Source: Candidatus Iainarchaeum sp.
GTDB taxonomy: Archaea > Iainarchaeota > Iainarchaeia > Iainarchaeales > DTGL01
Direction of reading: 5' to 3'
NCBI GenBank assembly: GCA_017608995.1
Contig: JAFCEU010000014.1
Span: forward strand, 1-21,574
DNA: 21,574 nucleotides
The translations under genes and the position numbers were made by a program. Shown piece after piece: positions 7,010 through 14,680 of this stretch. Below the pieces are notes generated by a model. It did not search any database, had not been told where the DNA came from, and saw only the letters and a list, made by a program, of their open reading frames with translations. How positions within the stretch are numbered: position 1 is the first letter of the stretch; each line of letters opens with the position of its first letter.

Positions 7010-8836
7010 ATGCGTTTCATTGAGATCGCTAGCGTTATGCAGAAGCTCGAATCCATAAGTTCGCGTATAGAGATGGTTGCCGAGCTATCAAAGCTATTTG
7101 CAAAAGCCTCTAGCAACGAGATAGATAAAATCGTCTATCTTATACAGGGGCAGTTAGGACCTGCTTATAAAAATATAGAGGCTGGCCTAGGTGAAAGCTT
7201 TGTAATAGAGGCTATCGCAAAAACAACCGGCTATAGTGAAGAGCACGTAAAGAAGCTTTTTAAGGAGAAAGGCGATTTAGGCTTAGTTGCTCAGGAGCTT
7301 GTGCAAAAGAAGAAGCAGCTTTCGCTTTTCGCTGAGGAGCTAACGCTTGAAAAGGTTTTTAGCAACTTTCTGAAGATAGCTAACGCTAGCGGCGCAGGCT
7401 CACAAGATTTAAAGATAAAGCTTCTGTGCGAGCTTCTGAATTCAGCAAAGCCTCTGGAAGCAAAATACATTGTCAGAGTTCCTCTAAATACTTTACGTTT
7501 AGGTGTTGGCGATCCTACAATAATGGATGCATTGGCTGAAATCAACATTGCGGAGTTTAAGAAGCAAGCTAAGCGGATTGTTAAAGAGCTTAGCGCTAAG
7601 TATTCTGGCGATGAGCTACACAGGCAGATAAGAGCTAAGCTGAGGGGGCTCATTGAAGAGAAGTACAATATTCACTCCGATTTGGGCTATATAGCGAAGA
7701 GGCTCAAGGAGAAGGGGCTTAAGGCGCTTGATGAGATTACTATAACACTTGGCATCCCAATAAGACCTACATTAGCTGAGCGCCTGAGCACTGCTGAGGA
7801 AATTATAAAAAAGCTTGGAAAGTGCGCAGTAGAAACAAAGCTCGATGGCTTCAGAATGCAGATCCATAAAGACGGTGACAAAGTAATAATATTCTCCCGC
7901 AGACAAGAGGATATGACCTATATGTTCCCCGATATTGTTGCGGGCGTTCGCGAGCAGATAAAAGCAAAGAAAGCAATAGTTGAAGGTGAAGCAATCGCTT
8001 ATGATGAGAACACCGCTCAGTTCTTCCCATTTCAGGTAACAATACAAAGGAAAAGGAAGTATGATATAAAGGAATTCGCTGAAAAGTATCCTCTAAAGCT
8101 TTTCCTTTTCGATGTAATGTATGTTGATGGTAAGAACACAATGAGTTTGCCTTTTATAGAGAGGAGAAAAATTTTGGAAAAGTTAGTAAAGCCAGGCAGA
8201 GTAATATCGCTTACCGAAATGATTATAACAGATAATCCGAAAGAGCTTGAAACTTTCTTCAATAGTTGTGTTGAGCGCGGCCTGGAAGGGATAATTGCCA
8301 AGGATTTGCATGAGCGCTACATTGCGGGCGCAAGAAAATTCGCTTGGATAAAACTGAAGCGCTCATATAAAGGCGAACTAACAGATACAATAGATGTTGT
8401 TATTATAGGGTATTATAAGGGAAAGGGTTCTCGCGCAAAATTTGGTTTGGGAACACTGCTTGCTGCCTCTTACAATCCAGAAAAGGATGTCTTTGAGTCT
8501 ATAGCTAAAATAGGGTCTGGTATGACAGAGGAGCAGCTTGCAGAGCTTGAAAAAATGCTTAGCAAAATAGTTGCAAAAAAGAAGCCCGCTCGCGTGGTTA
8601 GCGAACTTGAGCCGGATTACTGGGTGGAACCAAAGTATGTTGCTGAAGTAATCGCTGACGAAATAACCAAGAGCCCGGTGCACAGCTGCGCTAAGGAGAT
8701 TATAGGCGAGGGCTTAGCGCTTAGGTTTCCTAGGCTTTTGAAGCTCCGCGTAGATCGTAAACCAGAGCAGGCAACAACCACAAAGGAGATAATTGAGATG
8801 TATAAGCAGCAAAAAACTTTGAAGGTTGAGCAATAA
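7010..8836 (+). CDS. lig: ATP-dependent DNA ligase
   Basis: 608 residues, the usual size for archaeal replicative ligase, which seals nicks between Okazaki fragments and in excision repair. The N-terminal helical DNA-binding region spans about 1-235. In the adenylation domain the nucleotidyl-lysine motif KLDGFR has K277 as the adenylated lysine. Further motifs are FSRRQED (motif Ia region), the EGEAIAYD segment, FDVMYVDG (motif III), EGIIAKD (motif IV) and WIKLKR (motif V). An OB-fold domain follows from about 430 with PDYWVEPKYVAEV. The motif I surround ETKLDGFRMQ differs from the more common YKYDGER form but retains KxDG and Arg. The start fits the TATA spacing. The gene overlaps the next by one nt (TAATG). 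Confidence 0.96.
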   Translation: MRFIEIASVMQKLESISSRIEMVAELSKLFAKASSNEIDKIVYLIQGQLGPAYKNIEAGLGESFVIEAIAKTTGYSEEHVKKLFKEKGDLGLVAQELVQKKKQLSLFAEELTLEKVFSNFLKIANASGAGSQDLKIKLLCELLNSAKPLEAKYIVRVPLNTLRLGVGDPTIMDALAEINIAEFKKQAKRIVKELSAKYSGDELHRQIRAKLRGLIEEKYNIHSDLGYIAKRLKEKGLKALDEITITLGIPIRPTLAERLSTAEEIIKKLGKCAVETKLDGFRMQIHKDGDKVIIFSRRQEDMTYMFPDIVAGVREQIKAKKAIVEGEAIAYDENTAQFFPFQVTIQRKRKYDIKEFAEKYPLKLFLFDVMYVDGKNTMSLPFIERRKILEKLVKPGRVISLTEMIITDNPKELETFFNSCVERGLEGIIAKDLHERYIAGARKFAWIKLKRSYKGELTDTIDVVIIGYYKGKGSRAKFGLGTLLAASYNPEKDVFESIAKIGSGMTEEQLAELEKMLSKIVAKKKPARVVSELEPDYWVEPKYVAEVIADEITKSPVHSCAKEIIGEGLALRFPRLLKLRVDRKPEQATTTKEIIEMYKQQKTLKVEQ

Positions 8837-9102
8837 TGCTTGGAAGAAAACTAAATATGCTTGAAAGAGCATTCATCTTTGTTATAAGCTTTGTTATTGT
8901 TGTTTATGGCATGTTTCATTTCCGAATATGGAGCGTGCGGATGACAAACTTCTTTTTTAGAACTGATAGCTGGCTTGAGCTATTATTTGTGTTTGCGCTC
9001 ACAAGCTTTATAACAATGCTTCTCACATGGTTGTTGCAGCTTGAGTTTTCAATAGCTGCAAAAACCCCAATGCCCAAAAAGAGGCCCAAGAGAACTAATT
9101 AA
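8836..9102 (+). CDS. Small two-helix membrane protein, function unknown
   Basis: 88 residues that I do not recognise. Two hydrophobic helices lie at about 10-28 and 46-67, with an aromatic linker (FRIWSVRMTNFFFRTDSW) between them and a strongly basic C-terminus (KKRPKRTN), so both ends probably face the cytoplasm. The start codon overlaps the ligase stop as TAATG, indicating translational coupling. ATG codon 8 (8857) is an alternative start. Coupling to ligase may be only positional. Confidence 0.7.
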   Translation: MLGRKLNMLERAFIFVISFVIVVYGMFHFRIWSVRMTNFFFRTDSWLELLFVFALTSFITMLLTWLLQLEFSIAAKTPMPKKRPKRTN

Positions 9103-9106
9103 AAAT
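9096..9106 (+). promoter_or_regulatory. TATA-like box for gatD
   Basis: TAATTAAAAAT overlapping the end of the preceding small membrane protein gene, centred about 27 nt before the gatD ATG at 9129. Confidence 0.45.
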
Positions 9107-9128
9107 CTTTTTTGCCTTAATCCAAAAG

Positions 9129-10349
9129 ATGAAGGCAAGCAGATTCCTCAAAAAACACAGTATTGAGATAGGATATAGGGTAAGGGTAAAGGCTCATGGC
9201 AATGAGTTTATTGGTTATGTTCTTCCTTCTAACGAATTTTTGGAACTGAAGCTTGATAATGGTTACAATGCAGGTTTCAATCCTGAACTTATAGAGAAGA
9301 TTGAAGTGCTAAGCAAAGGCAGGAGGCCTGCCAAGCCAAGGGTCGCTAAGCCAGAACAAAACCCTTCTTTACCATTGGTAACTATAATGCACACCGGTGG
9401 CACTATCGCAAGCAGAGTTGATTATACCACTGGTGGAGTTTCACCAAGTTTTGAAGCAAGCGATTTAATAAATAGCGTACCAGAGCTGCTTAGTATAGCA
9501 CAGATAAAGTCTTTTCTATTTTCAAATATATTTTCAGAGGAGGTGCGTTTTGAGTATTACTCAAAGCTTGCAAGAGCATTGAAGCACGAGCTAGAGAGCA
9601 ACGCTAAGGGCATAATCGTTACGCACGGCACAGATACGATGCATTATACAGCTAGCGCGCTCTCTTTTATTTTTGAAAATTTGCCAAAACCAATAGTGCT
9701 TGTAGGCGCACAGCGGAGCAGCGACAGGCCAAGCAGCGATGCTGCTCTAAACCTAACCAGCGCTGTGCGCTTTATAGCCAATACTAAGGTTAGAAAGCTA
9801 CACAGCTCGCGCAGAGACGCATTCAAAGCGGTAAATGCTAAGCCCATTGCCGAGGTAAGCGCACAAGGCATTAACTACCTAAGCAGTTATCCAAAGCAAG
9901 TAAGCGGTAAACTTAAGATTTACGATAAATTTGAGGAAAAGGTTGCAATATTAAAAGCAAGGCCAAATATGCTCGCAGAGGAAATTGAATTCTTTGAAAA
10001 GAAGAAATATAAAGGGCTTATTATTGAAGGTACTGGTTTGGGACACTTAGGTATTACCACTGGCAGAAATAAGGAGAACTTCAAAGCGCTTAAATCCTTG
10101 ATTGATTCCGGCTGCATTGTCTGCATCACTACGCAATGCATTTTTGGAGCGGTGAATCCAAACGTATATGCAACTGGCCGAAAATTGAAAAACCTTGGCG
10201 TGATTTTTTTAGGCGATATGCTAAGCGAAACCGCTTTTATAAAGCTTTCCTGGGTTTTGGGCAACTTTGGAAAAGAAAAAGCTGCTGAGCTAATGCCACA
10301 AAACCTGCGCGGCGAGCTCAATACGAAGCGTACTTTAGAATTCCTCTAA
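9129..10349 (+). CDS. gatD: Glu-tRNA(Gln) amidotransferase subunit D, with apparent internal deletion
   Basis: 406 residues. GatD is the asparaginase-like ammonia-producing subunit of the archaeal GatDE enzyme that converts Glu-tRNA(Gln) to Gln-tRNA(Gln). The N-terminal 75 residues form the small beta domain, and the asparaginase domain follows with MHTGGTIAS (T92), THGTDTMHYTAS (T168, D169) and VRKLHSSRRDAF (K223), matching the four catalytic residues of the family. The C-terminal half is well conserved (IEGTGLGH, TTQCIFGAVNPNVYATGRKL). Between NLTSAVRFIANTK and VRKLHSSRRDAF about 22 residues found in other GatDs are absent, including a strand ending near Met-His-Gly and the loop with TyrCys...HisArgGly. 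The reading frame is intact. GatE is not in the window. Activity with this deletion is uncertain. Confidence 0.92.
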   Translation: MKASRFLKKHSIEIGYRVRVKAHGNEFIGYVLPSNEFLELKLDNGYNAGFNPELIEKIEVLSKGRRPAKPRVAKPEQNPSLPLVTIMHTGGTIASRVDYTTGGVSPSFEASDLINSVPELLSIAQIKSFLFSNIFSEEVRFEYYSKLARALKHELESNAKGIIVTHGTDTMHYTASALSFIFENLPKPIVLVGAQRSSDRPSSDAALNLTSAVRFIANTKVRKLHSSRRDAFKAVNAKPIAEVSAQGINYLSSYPKQVSGKLKIYDKFEEKVAILKARPNMLAEEIEFFEKKKYKGLIIEGTGLGHLGITTGRNKENFKALKSLIDSGCIVCITTQCIFGAVNPNVYATGRKLKNLGVIFLGDMLSETAFIKLSWVLGNFGKEKAAELMPQNLRGELNTKRTLEFL

Positions 10350-10443
10350 TTAATAATGAGCATATGTTCAAAATACTAAAATTTTCAAAAGATTTAAAAA
10401 TTTTTTACTCTAAGTAGGTTTCGTAAAATTGCGAGCTACAATA

Positions 10444-10454
10444 GTTTTTTAAAC
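10444..10454 (+). promoter_or_regulatory. TATA-like box for AMP phosphorylase
   Basis: GTTTTTTAAAC lies about 55 nt before the ATG at 10504, predicting a leader of roughly 25-30 nt. The gene carries GGTGGT at 10495-10500, three nt before the ATG, as a possible ribosome binding site. Confidence 0.4.
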
Positions 10455-10464
10455 AAAGAGAGAC

Positions 10465-10481
10465 TATTTCTAATAGAAATA
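10465..10481. promoter_or_regulatory. Inverted repeat before AMP phosphorylase, possible operator
   Basis: TATTTCT-AAT-AGAAATA is a perfect 7+7 bp inverted repeat with a 3-bp spacer, placed 10 bp after the TATA-like box and over the predicted transcription start. It is AT-rich, so chance is possible. Confidence 0.35.
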
Positions 10482-10503
10482 ACTTTTGACGATTGGTGGT
10501 GCT

Positions 10504-12024
10504 ATGGATGGTTTTACTCTCAGCTTAAGGCCCAAGGCATTGCCTATTAGGGCTGGCAAGCCGATTGCTATAATTCACGAGAATATTGCAAGGCAACTTG
10601 GCATCTTTCCGCTTGACAGAATCGAAATAAAAAATCCAGAGATAAAGAAGAGGATAATTGCAATAGTTGATGTTACCGATTCAATGGTTTCCACTGGGGA
10701 GATCGGTCTGTTTGAAGATACAATTAATGAGCTAAAGGTAAAAGATAGTCGTGCTTTGGAAGTACGCGCAGTTGAACGGCCAAGAAGCGTGGAGTATATA
10801 AAAAAGAAAATTTTGGGTAAAGCGCTTAGCGAAGCGGAAATTAAAACAATCGTGAGTGATTTAGATCAAAACAGGCTGAGCGATGTTGAGGCAGGCGCAT
10901 TCATGAGCGCTGTTTACATACATGGCTACAACATGGCTGAAACTATTGCAATGACAAAAGCGCTTGTTGAAAATGGTAAGAGGATTAAGTTTGATGTTTC
11001 GCCAATTGTTGATAAGCATTCTATTGGCGGTATAAATGGCAGAGCTACGATGATTATAGTGCCCATAGTGGCTTCTGCAGGCTTGTACATACCAAAAACT
11101 TCCTCGCGGTCGATAACTTCAGCTTCAGGCACGGCTGATGCAATGGAAGTACTTACAAATGTTTGCCTTGACGTTGAGCAAATAAAAGAAATAACTGAGA
11201 AAATTGGCGCAGTAATATGCTGGGGTGGCGCCCTGAACTTAGCACCTGTTGATGAAAAAATTATTAAGGTTGAATATCCACTCTCATTAAATCCTCAGGG
11301 GCAGATAATCGCAAGCGTTCTTGCGAAGAAGGCATCTGTTAGTTCTAAATATATTGTTATTGATATCCCTGTTGGGCCTGGGCTTAAAATAGAAGACAAC
11401 AAGCAAGGTGAACTACTTGCTGAGAAGTTTATAGCTGTTGGAAGACGCCTTGGCATGCATATCGAAGCAGTTTTAACTGATGGCAGCCAGCCTTCCGGGC
11501 CTGCATTTGGTCCAGCATTGGAAGCAAAGCACGCTATGCGGATACTTGAGGGCAAGTGCTTCGATTCTTTAGCACAGAAGAGTTGTGAGCTCGCTGGCGT
11601 GCTCTTCGAGCTTGTAGGCAAAGCGAAACGCGGCCAAGGATTTGATTACGCAAAGAAGATATTAAAATCTGGAAAGGCCCTTAAGAAGATGAAACAGATA
11701 ATTAAAGCACAAGGCGGGCGGGTTTCAAGCTCGAAACAAATAAAGCCTGCCCCTTATAAAGAGAAAATAATTGCTAAGCGCGAAGGCGAAATTGCGCGCA
11801 TAGATGTAAGACGCTTAATTAATATAGCAAGGCTTGCAGGCGCGCCTTACGACAAAAAAGCAGGTGTTTTATTGAATGTTGAATCTGGCGATAATGTTTC
11901 AAAGGGCGATGTTCTCTACACAATATTTGCAGAAAATAAAAGGAAGCTTGCGCTCGCGGTTAGAGAAGCAAAAAGAAGCTCTGGAGTGAGATTAAGCAAA
12001 ATAATATTAAAGAAAATAATCTAA
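10504..12024 (+). CDS. deoA: AMP phosphorylase (thymidine phosphorylase-like)
   Basis: 506 residues, the expected length. It splits AMP with phosphate into adenine and ribose 1,5-bisphosphate, the first step of the archaeal pentose-bisphosphate pathway that feeds type III RuBisCO in many archaea. An N-terminal beta domain (about 1-85) is the archaeal extension. The phosphorylase core has DKHSIGGINGRATMIIVPI and TSSRSITSASGTADAMEVL. The central WGGALNLAPVDEKII region, LTDGSQPSG and the C-terminal barrel-sandwich part (about 410-506) are all present. ATG 10504 is preferred over TTG 10486 because of the GGTGGT just before it and the family length. R15P isomerase and RuBisCO genes are not in the window. 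Confidence 0.93.
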   Translation: MDGFTLSLRPKALPIRAGKPIAIIHENIARQLGIFPLDRIEIKNPEIKKRIIAIVDVTDSMVSTGEIGLFEDTINELKVKDSRALEVRAVERPRSVEYIKKKILGKALSEAEIKTIVSDLDQNRLSDVEAGAFMSAVYIHGYNMAETIAMTKALVENGKRIKFDVSPIVDKHSIGGINGRATMIIVPIVASAGLYIPKTSSRSITSASGTADAMEVLTNVCLDVEQIKEITEKIGAVICWGGALNLAPVDEKIIKVEYPLSLNPQGQIIASVLAKKASVSSKYIVIDIPVGPGLKIEDNKQGELLAEKFIAVGRRLGMHIEAVLTDGSQPSGPAFGPALEAKHAMRILEGKCFDSLAQKSCELAGVLFELVGKAKRGQGFDYAKKILKSGKALKKMKQIIKAQGGRVSSSKQIKPAPYKEKIIAKREGEIARIDVRRLINIARLAGAPYDKKAGVLLNVESGDNVSKGDVLYTIFAENKRKLALAVREAKRSSGVRLSKIILKKII

Positions 12025-12035
12025 CGAATGATTAG

Positions 12036-12049
12036 TTTTAAATATAAAA
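12036..12049 (+). promoter_or_regulatory. TATA box for the 140-aa exported protein
   Basis: TTTTAAATATAAAA, centred about 37 nt before the ATG at 12079, implying a leader of about 10 nt. It lies downstream of the in-frame ATG at 12028, which argues against that longer start. Confidence 0.5.
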
Positions 12050-12078
12050 AAGAAAATAAATCAGTAAGGGTCTCTGAA

Positions 12079-12501
12079 ATGAAAAAGATGACTGTATTGG
12101 CTTTATTTTTTCTTTTATTTACGTATGTGCAAGCACTTAACGGAATCATAGATATTAAGGCAGAGTCTGTAGATGAAAGCACGCCGTTGGAAGTTACAGT
12201 TGAATGCAAGGATCCAGGTACGGTTTCTTTAGAGATTTATTCTGAAGAAGATGAAACAACACCAGTTTATTCCGTTACAAATTTGGCATGTGGTAATACA
12301 GCTAATGCAGGTACGCTTTCGCCAGGAATTTACAAAATAAAAGCAACTTTAAATGCTGCGCAATGCAGCCCGTGCGTTTTTTATAAATACGTTAATGTAA
12401 GTCCTATAATAACTCTTTTTGTTCCAGAGAATCATTTTCTGTTAGTTTTTACGATTCCGCTTGTTGTACTCGCTTTTATAAGGCTCTTTAAGAGTTCTTA
12501 G
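12079..12501 (+). CDS. Small exported protein with C-terminal membrane anchor
   Basis: 140 residues that I do not recognise. A signal peptide (KKMTVLALFFLLFTYVQA) is followed by one beta-rich domain of about 90 residues with four cysteines (VECKDPG, LACGN, QCSPC) that could form two disulfides, then a C-terminal transmembrane helix (about 116-136) and a short basic tail. The frame is open to 12028, but the signal peptide and TATA position favour 12079. Its 3' end overlaps that of the convergent ksgA by 14 nt. The design, one extracellular beta-domain on an anchor, is a miniature of the two large surface proteins, although I see no clear sequence match. Confidence 0.75.
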   Translation: MKKMTVLALFFLLFTYVQALNGIIDIKAESVDESTPLEVTVECKDPGTVSLEIYSEEDETTPVYSVTNLACGNTANAGTLSPGIYKIKATLNAAQCSPCVFYKYVNVSPIITLFVPENHFLLVFTIPLVVLAFIRLFKSS

Positions 12502-13321
12502 AGCACTCATAAAGCGTATTAAACATCTGAATAAACTCCTCGACTTCAATCAGCGCCACTTTCTTCTCAAGCTCAAAGCTATGCAGTATTTCAATCCCTT
12601 GTTTCGTTTCAATTCCAAGCTTTTTACTCAAAAACTCCCTTGAGCACGATATAGCGTTACTTAAATTTTTATTCCTGTGCCTAAAGAGCTCTTCAACAAA
12701 TCGGAAAAATAAGAGCTCATCAACAGCTTTATTTTTTCTTTCGTTTTTTTCCAATTTAACTATCCTTGATCGATTTTTTGGTTTTGGGAAAAATGCTTTG
12801 GGTTCAATTTTACCTATCACTTTTGGGTTCGTTTTATATTGCGTGAGAACGCTCAATGCGCCGTACTGAGGAAAGCCCGGCAATGCAGTTAGCTTTTCCA
12901 CAAATTCTTCCTGAAACACCAGCACCGCCAACTCAAAACCGTGCTTTAAAAGCTTCATTATAATTTTTTTACTTATATGGTAAGGTGGCGTTGAAACTAC
13001 TTTATTAAAATCAGGAAGCTCAACCTTGAGGAAATCCCCACATATTAATTCTAAGTTTTCCTTTGCAAGCTCATTTTGAAGGAGTTCGCAAAGTGTTTCG
13101 TCATATTCAATAGCTATCACACTGCAATGCTTTTGCAATTCCCTGGTTAAAAAACCAGTACCTGCACCTACTTCTAGCACTTTGTCTTTTTCGTTAAGCT
13201 CTGCTGCTGAAACCATTCTTTGAATTACCTTCTCATCTGTTAAAAAATTCTGTGCTAGCTTCTTCTTAGGTCTAAATCTATATTTCGCCATTAGTTCGGT
13301 CAGTTCTATAAAAAGGCTCAT
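12488..13321 (-). CDS. ksgA: 16S rRNA dimethyladenosine transferase KsgA/Dim1
   Basis: 277 residues. It dimethylates two adjacent adenines in the terminal helix of 16S rRNA, using S-adenosylmethionine, late in small-subunit assembly. Visible features are KKLAQNFLTD near the N-terminus (QNFL), the SAM motif VLEVGAGTGFLTREL (about 48-62), the acidic IEYDE (about 71-75), GDFL, and the catalytic loop VVSTPPYHIS (109-117). The loop is usually N-L/I-P-Y; here Asn is replaced by T111 and the following residue by proline. The C-terminal helical rRNA-binding domain is present. It is the last gene of the rpl21e-rpoF-DUF655-ksgA operon, 7 nt after DUF655. Confidence 0.93.
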   Translation of the reverse strand: MSLFIELTELMAKYRFRPKKKLAQNFLTDEKVIQRMVSAAELNEKDKVLEVGAGTGFLTRELQKHCSVIAIEYDETLCELLQNELAKENLELICGDFLKVELPDFNKVVSTPPYHISKKIIMKLLKHGFELAVLVFQEEFVEKLTALPGFPQYGALSVLTQYKTNPKVIGKIEPKAFFPKPKNRSRIVKLEKNERKNKAVDELLFFRFVEELFRHRNKNLSNAISCSREFLSKKLGIETKQGIEILHSFELEKKVALIEVEEFIQMFNTLYECSKNS

Positions 13322-13328
13322 ATTCCCA

Positions 13329-13895
13329 CTAAAACTTTTTTTTCCTGTGCGGTCTTACAAATAGGTAATGCTTTTGTTCAGGCCCCTGTATTTCCTCAAT
13401 GATGCGCTTTATTATTGCTTTTAATGGATCTGGTATCAAAGGAACACGCTTTTCAATATCCTCGAATGATTCAAACGGCTTCTTTTCCCTTTCTTCTAAT
13501 ATGTCAACTAAGTGCTTCTTGCCCAAGCCAGGCAATAGCTCAAGCTGGTGCATCCTTATGGTTATTGGCTGCGCATTATTGTAGAAATCTAAAAACCTTT
13601 TTGGGTCTTCCCTCACAATCTTTTCCACAGCCGCTTCGAGCTCTGCTTGTGCAGCAGCTGTGAGTTCATCGTAGCTTATGCGCCTCTTTATGAATTTTAT
13701 CTTATCTCTATCATCCTTTCCTATATAGACCTTTTCGAATATTTTCAGCTCCTTGCTTGGGATTACCTCTAGCAGTGTGAAATATTTTGTACCGATAACT
13801 AACGCTGTTGGTTCGTCCTTTAGTCCATGCTTTCCCCTAGGTAAATAGTCTAGCACTAGTGCGAATTCCTCCATTAAGGTTCTTTCTTCGCTCAT
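13329..13895 (-). CDS. DUF655 family protein, predicted nucleic-acid-binding
   Basis: 188 residues matching the archaeal DUF655 family, which commonly sits between rpoF and ksgA. The N-terminal part (about 1-75) is beta-rich with the family motif DYLPRGK. The C-terminal part contains a helix-hairpin-helix unit (LELLPGLGKKHLVDILEER, about 117-135) followed by KPFESFEDIEKRVP, resembling the HhH arrangement of DNA- and RNA-binding proteins. The tail is basic (RPHRKKKF). The biochemical role is not known. Its position in a ribosome/RNA polymerase operon suggests an RNA-related task. It starts 6 nt after the rpoF stop. Confidence 0.9.
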   Translation of the reverse strand: MSEERTLMEEFALVLDYLPRGKHGLKDEPTALVIGTKYFTLLEVIPSKELKIFEKVYIGKDDRDKIKFIKRRISYDELTAAAQAELEAAVEKIVREDPKRFLDFYNNAQPITIRMHQLELLPGLGKKHLVDILEEREKKPFESFEDIEKRVPLIPDPLKAIIKRIIEEIQGPEQKHYLFVRPHRKKKF

Positions 13896-13901
13896 ATTAC
13901 A

Positions 13902-14252
13902 TCATTTCTTTTTTGGTTTTGGCCCGTATTTTTTTACTATCTCCAATGCTGCTACAAGGTCCTCTTCCTTTACCTCACTCTTCTTTTCGGGCAATATTTT
14001 CATTATTTCTATCTCTTGCGGCAATAAATCGATTATTTTTACGGCTAGCTCCTCATTTATTGTTTCGAGTTTCAGAAGCTCTTCCATAATCTTATCTCGC
14101 TGCTTTTTAGTTACTTTGCAAAAGGCACTAGCATATTTTAGTGTTTCTTCTTGCTCATACGTTAGCTCAGATTCCTCTTTCCTCTTTTTAAGAATATTTT
14201 TTACTTTGGAAAGCGTTACGTGCTTTCTGCTTAGAAGCTCTTCACCAATCAT
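13902..14252 (-). CDS. rpoF: DNA-directed RNA polymerase subunit Rpo4 (RpoF, Rpb4-like)
   Basis: 116 residues, the usual size. With Rpo7 (RpoE) it forms the stalk of archaeal RNA polymerase that helps in open-complex formation and binds nascent RNA. The N-terminal SRKHVTLSKVKNILKKR, the central acidic helix EELTYEQEETLKYASAFCKV-like segment, and the HRDC-like LPQEIEIMKILPEK motif before a KKYGPKPKKK tail fit the family. The start overlaps the L21e stop as ATGA, so translation is coupled. RpoE is not in the window. Confidence 0.93.
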   Translation of the reverse strand: MIGEELLSRKHVTLSKVKNILKKRKEESELTYEQEETLKYASAFCKVTKKQRDKIMEELLKLETINEELAVKIIDLLPQEIEIMKILPEKKSEVKEEDLVAALEIVKKYGPKPKKK

Positions 14253-14545
14253 TTTTTACCACCTTCAAGCACTTTTAAATGTACAGGGTGCACTATCAGC
14301 ATCTTTGCACTTTTCCCTTTGCCAACTTTCACTTCTGCTGCCTTACCGCGGTAGCCAACCACAACACCGGTTCTGCCTTGGTAACGCGGGTGCGGCATAG
14401 CCCTCTGCACAGATGCTTCTATATTTATCTGCACAGTTGAATTTATTTCAGGCTTTAGAAGAAGCCTATTCACAGTTACCTTTCCTTTACTTTGCAGCTT
14501 ATGCCTTGTTTTTGCCCTTATTCCTTTTGCTTTTCTATTTGCCAT
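14249..14545 (-). CDS. rpl21e: Large ribosomal subunit protein L21e
   Basis: 98 residues from the ATG at 14545. A basic N-terminus (MANRKAKGIRAKTRHK) leads into the SH3-like core with MPHPRYQGRTGVVVGYRGKA, the family signature, and an ILIVHPVHLKVL-like end. An in-frame ATG at 14557 exists, but GGTGAT (14550-14555, minus strand), complementary to the 16S 3' end, lies four nt before the 14545 ATG and decides the start. It is the first gene of a four-gene operon with rpoF, DUF655 and ksgA, and is divergent from tbp. Confidence 0.95.
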   Translation of the reverse strand: MANRKAKGIRAKTRHKLQSKGKVTVNRLLLKPEINSTVQINIEASVQRAMPHPRYQGRTGVVVGYRGKAAEVKVGKGKSAKMLIVHPVHLKVLEGGKK

Positions 14546-14549
14546 TTTA

Positions 14550-14555
14550 ATCACC
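14550..14555 (-). promoter_or_regulatory. Shine-Dalgarno site of rpl21e
   Basis: GGTGAT on the minus strand, four nt before the ATG at 14545. It is part of the consensus GGAGGTGAT and selects this start over the ATG at 14557. Confidence 0.7.
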
Positions 14556-14584
14556 ATACCTACAGCTAAGCAATACTATTTTAG

Positions 14585-14594
14585 AATAAATAAA
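14585..14594 (-). promoter_or_regulatory. Candidate TATA box for the rpl21e operon
   Basis: Minus strand reads TTTATTTATT, predicting a start near 14565 and a leader of about 20 nt that would contain the Shine-Dalgarno site. A second candidate, GTTTAAATAG at 14609-14618, would give a longer leader. Confidence 0.4.
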
Positions 14595-14657
14595 TTTTCA
14601 AAAGAAAACTATTTAAACAGCAGTTTTTTCTCACTTCATTTAAAATTACGCGAGTAT

Positions 14658-14680
14658 TTTCGGGGTTTTTAAACCCGAAA
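14658..14680. repeat. Hairpin-forming inverted repeat between rpl21e and tbp
   Basis: TTTCGGG (14658-14664) and CCCGAAA (14674-14680) are perfect inverted arms. Inside them TTT/AAA also pair, leaving one extra G and a two-base centre. It lies roughly midway between the divergent promoters, upstream of both. Confidence 0.6.

Noticed and set aside
10350..10485. Possible small gene in the spacer before AMP phosphorylase
   Set aside because: Very AT-rich with frequent stops in all frames; only promoter-like elements are seen.
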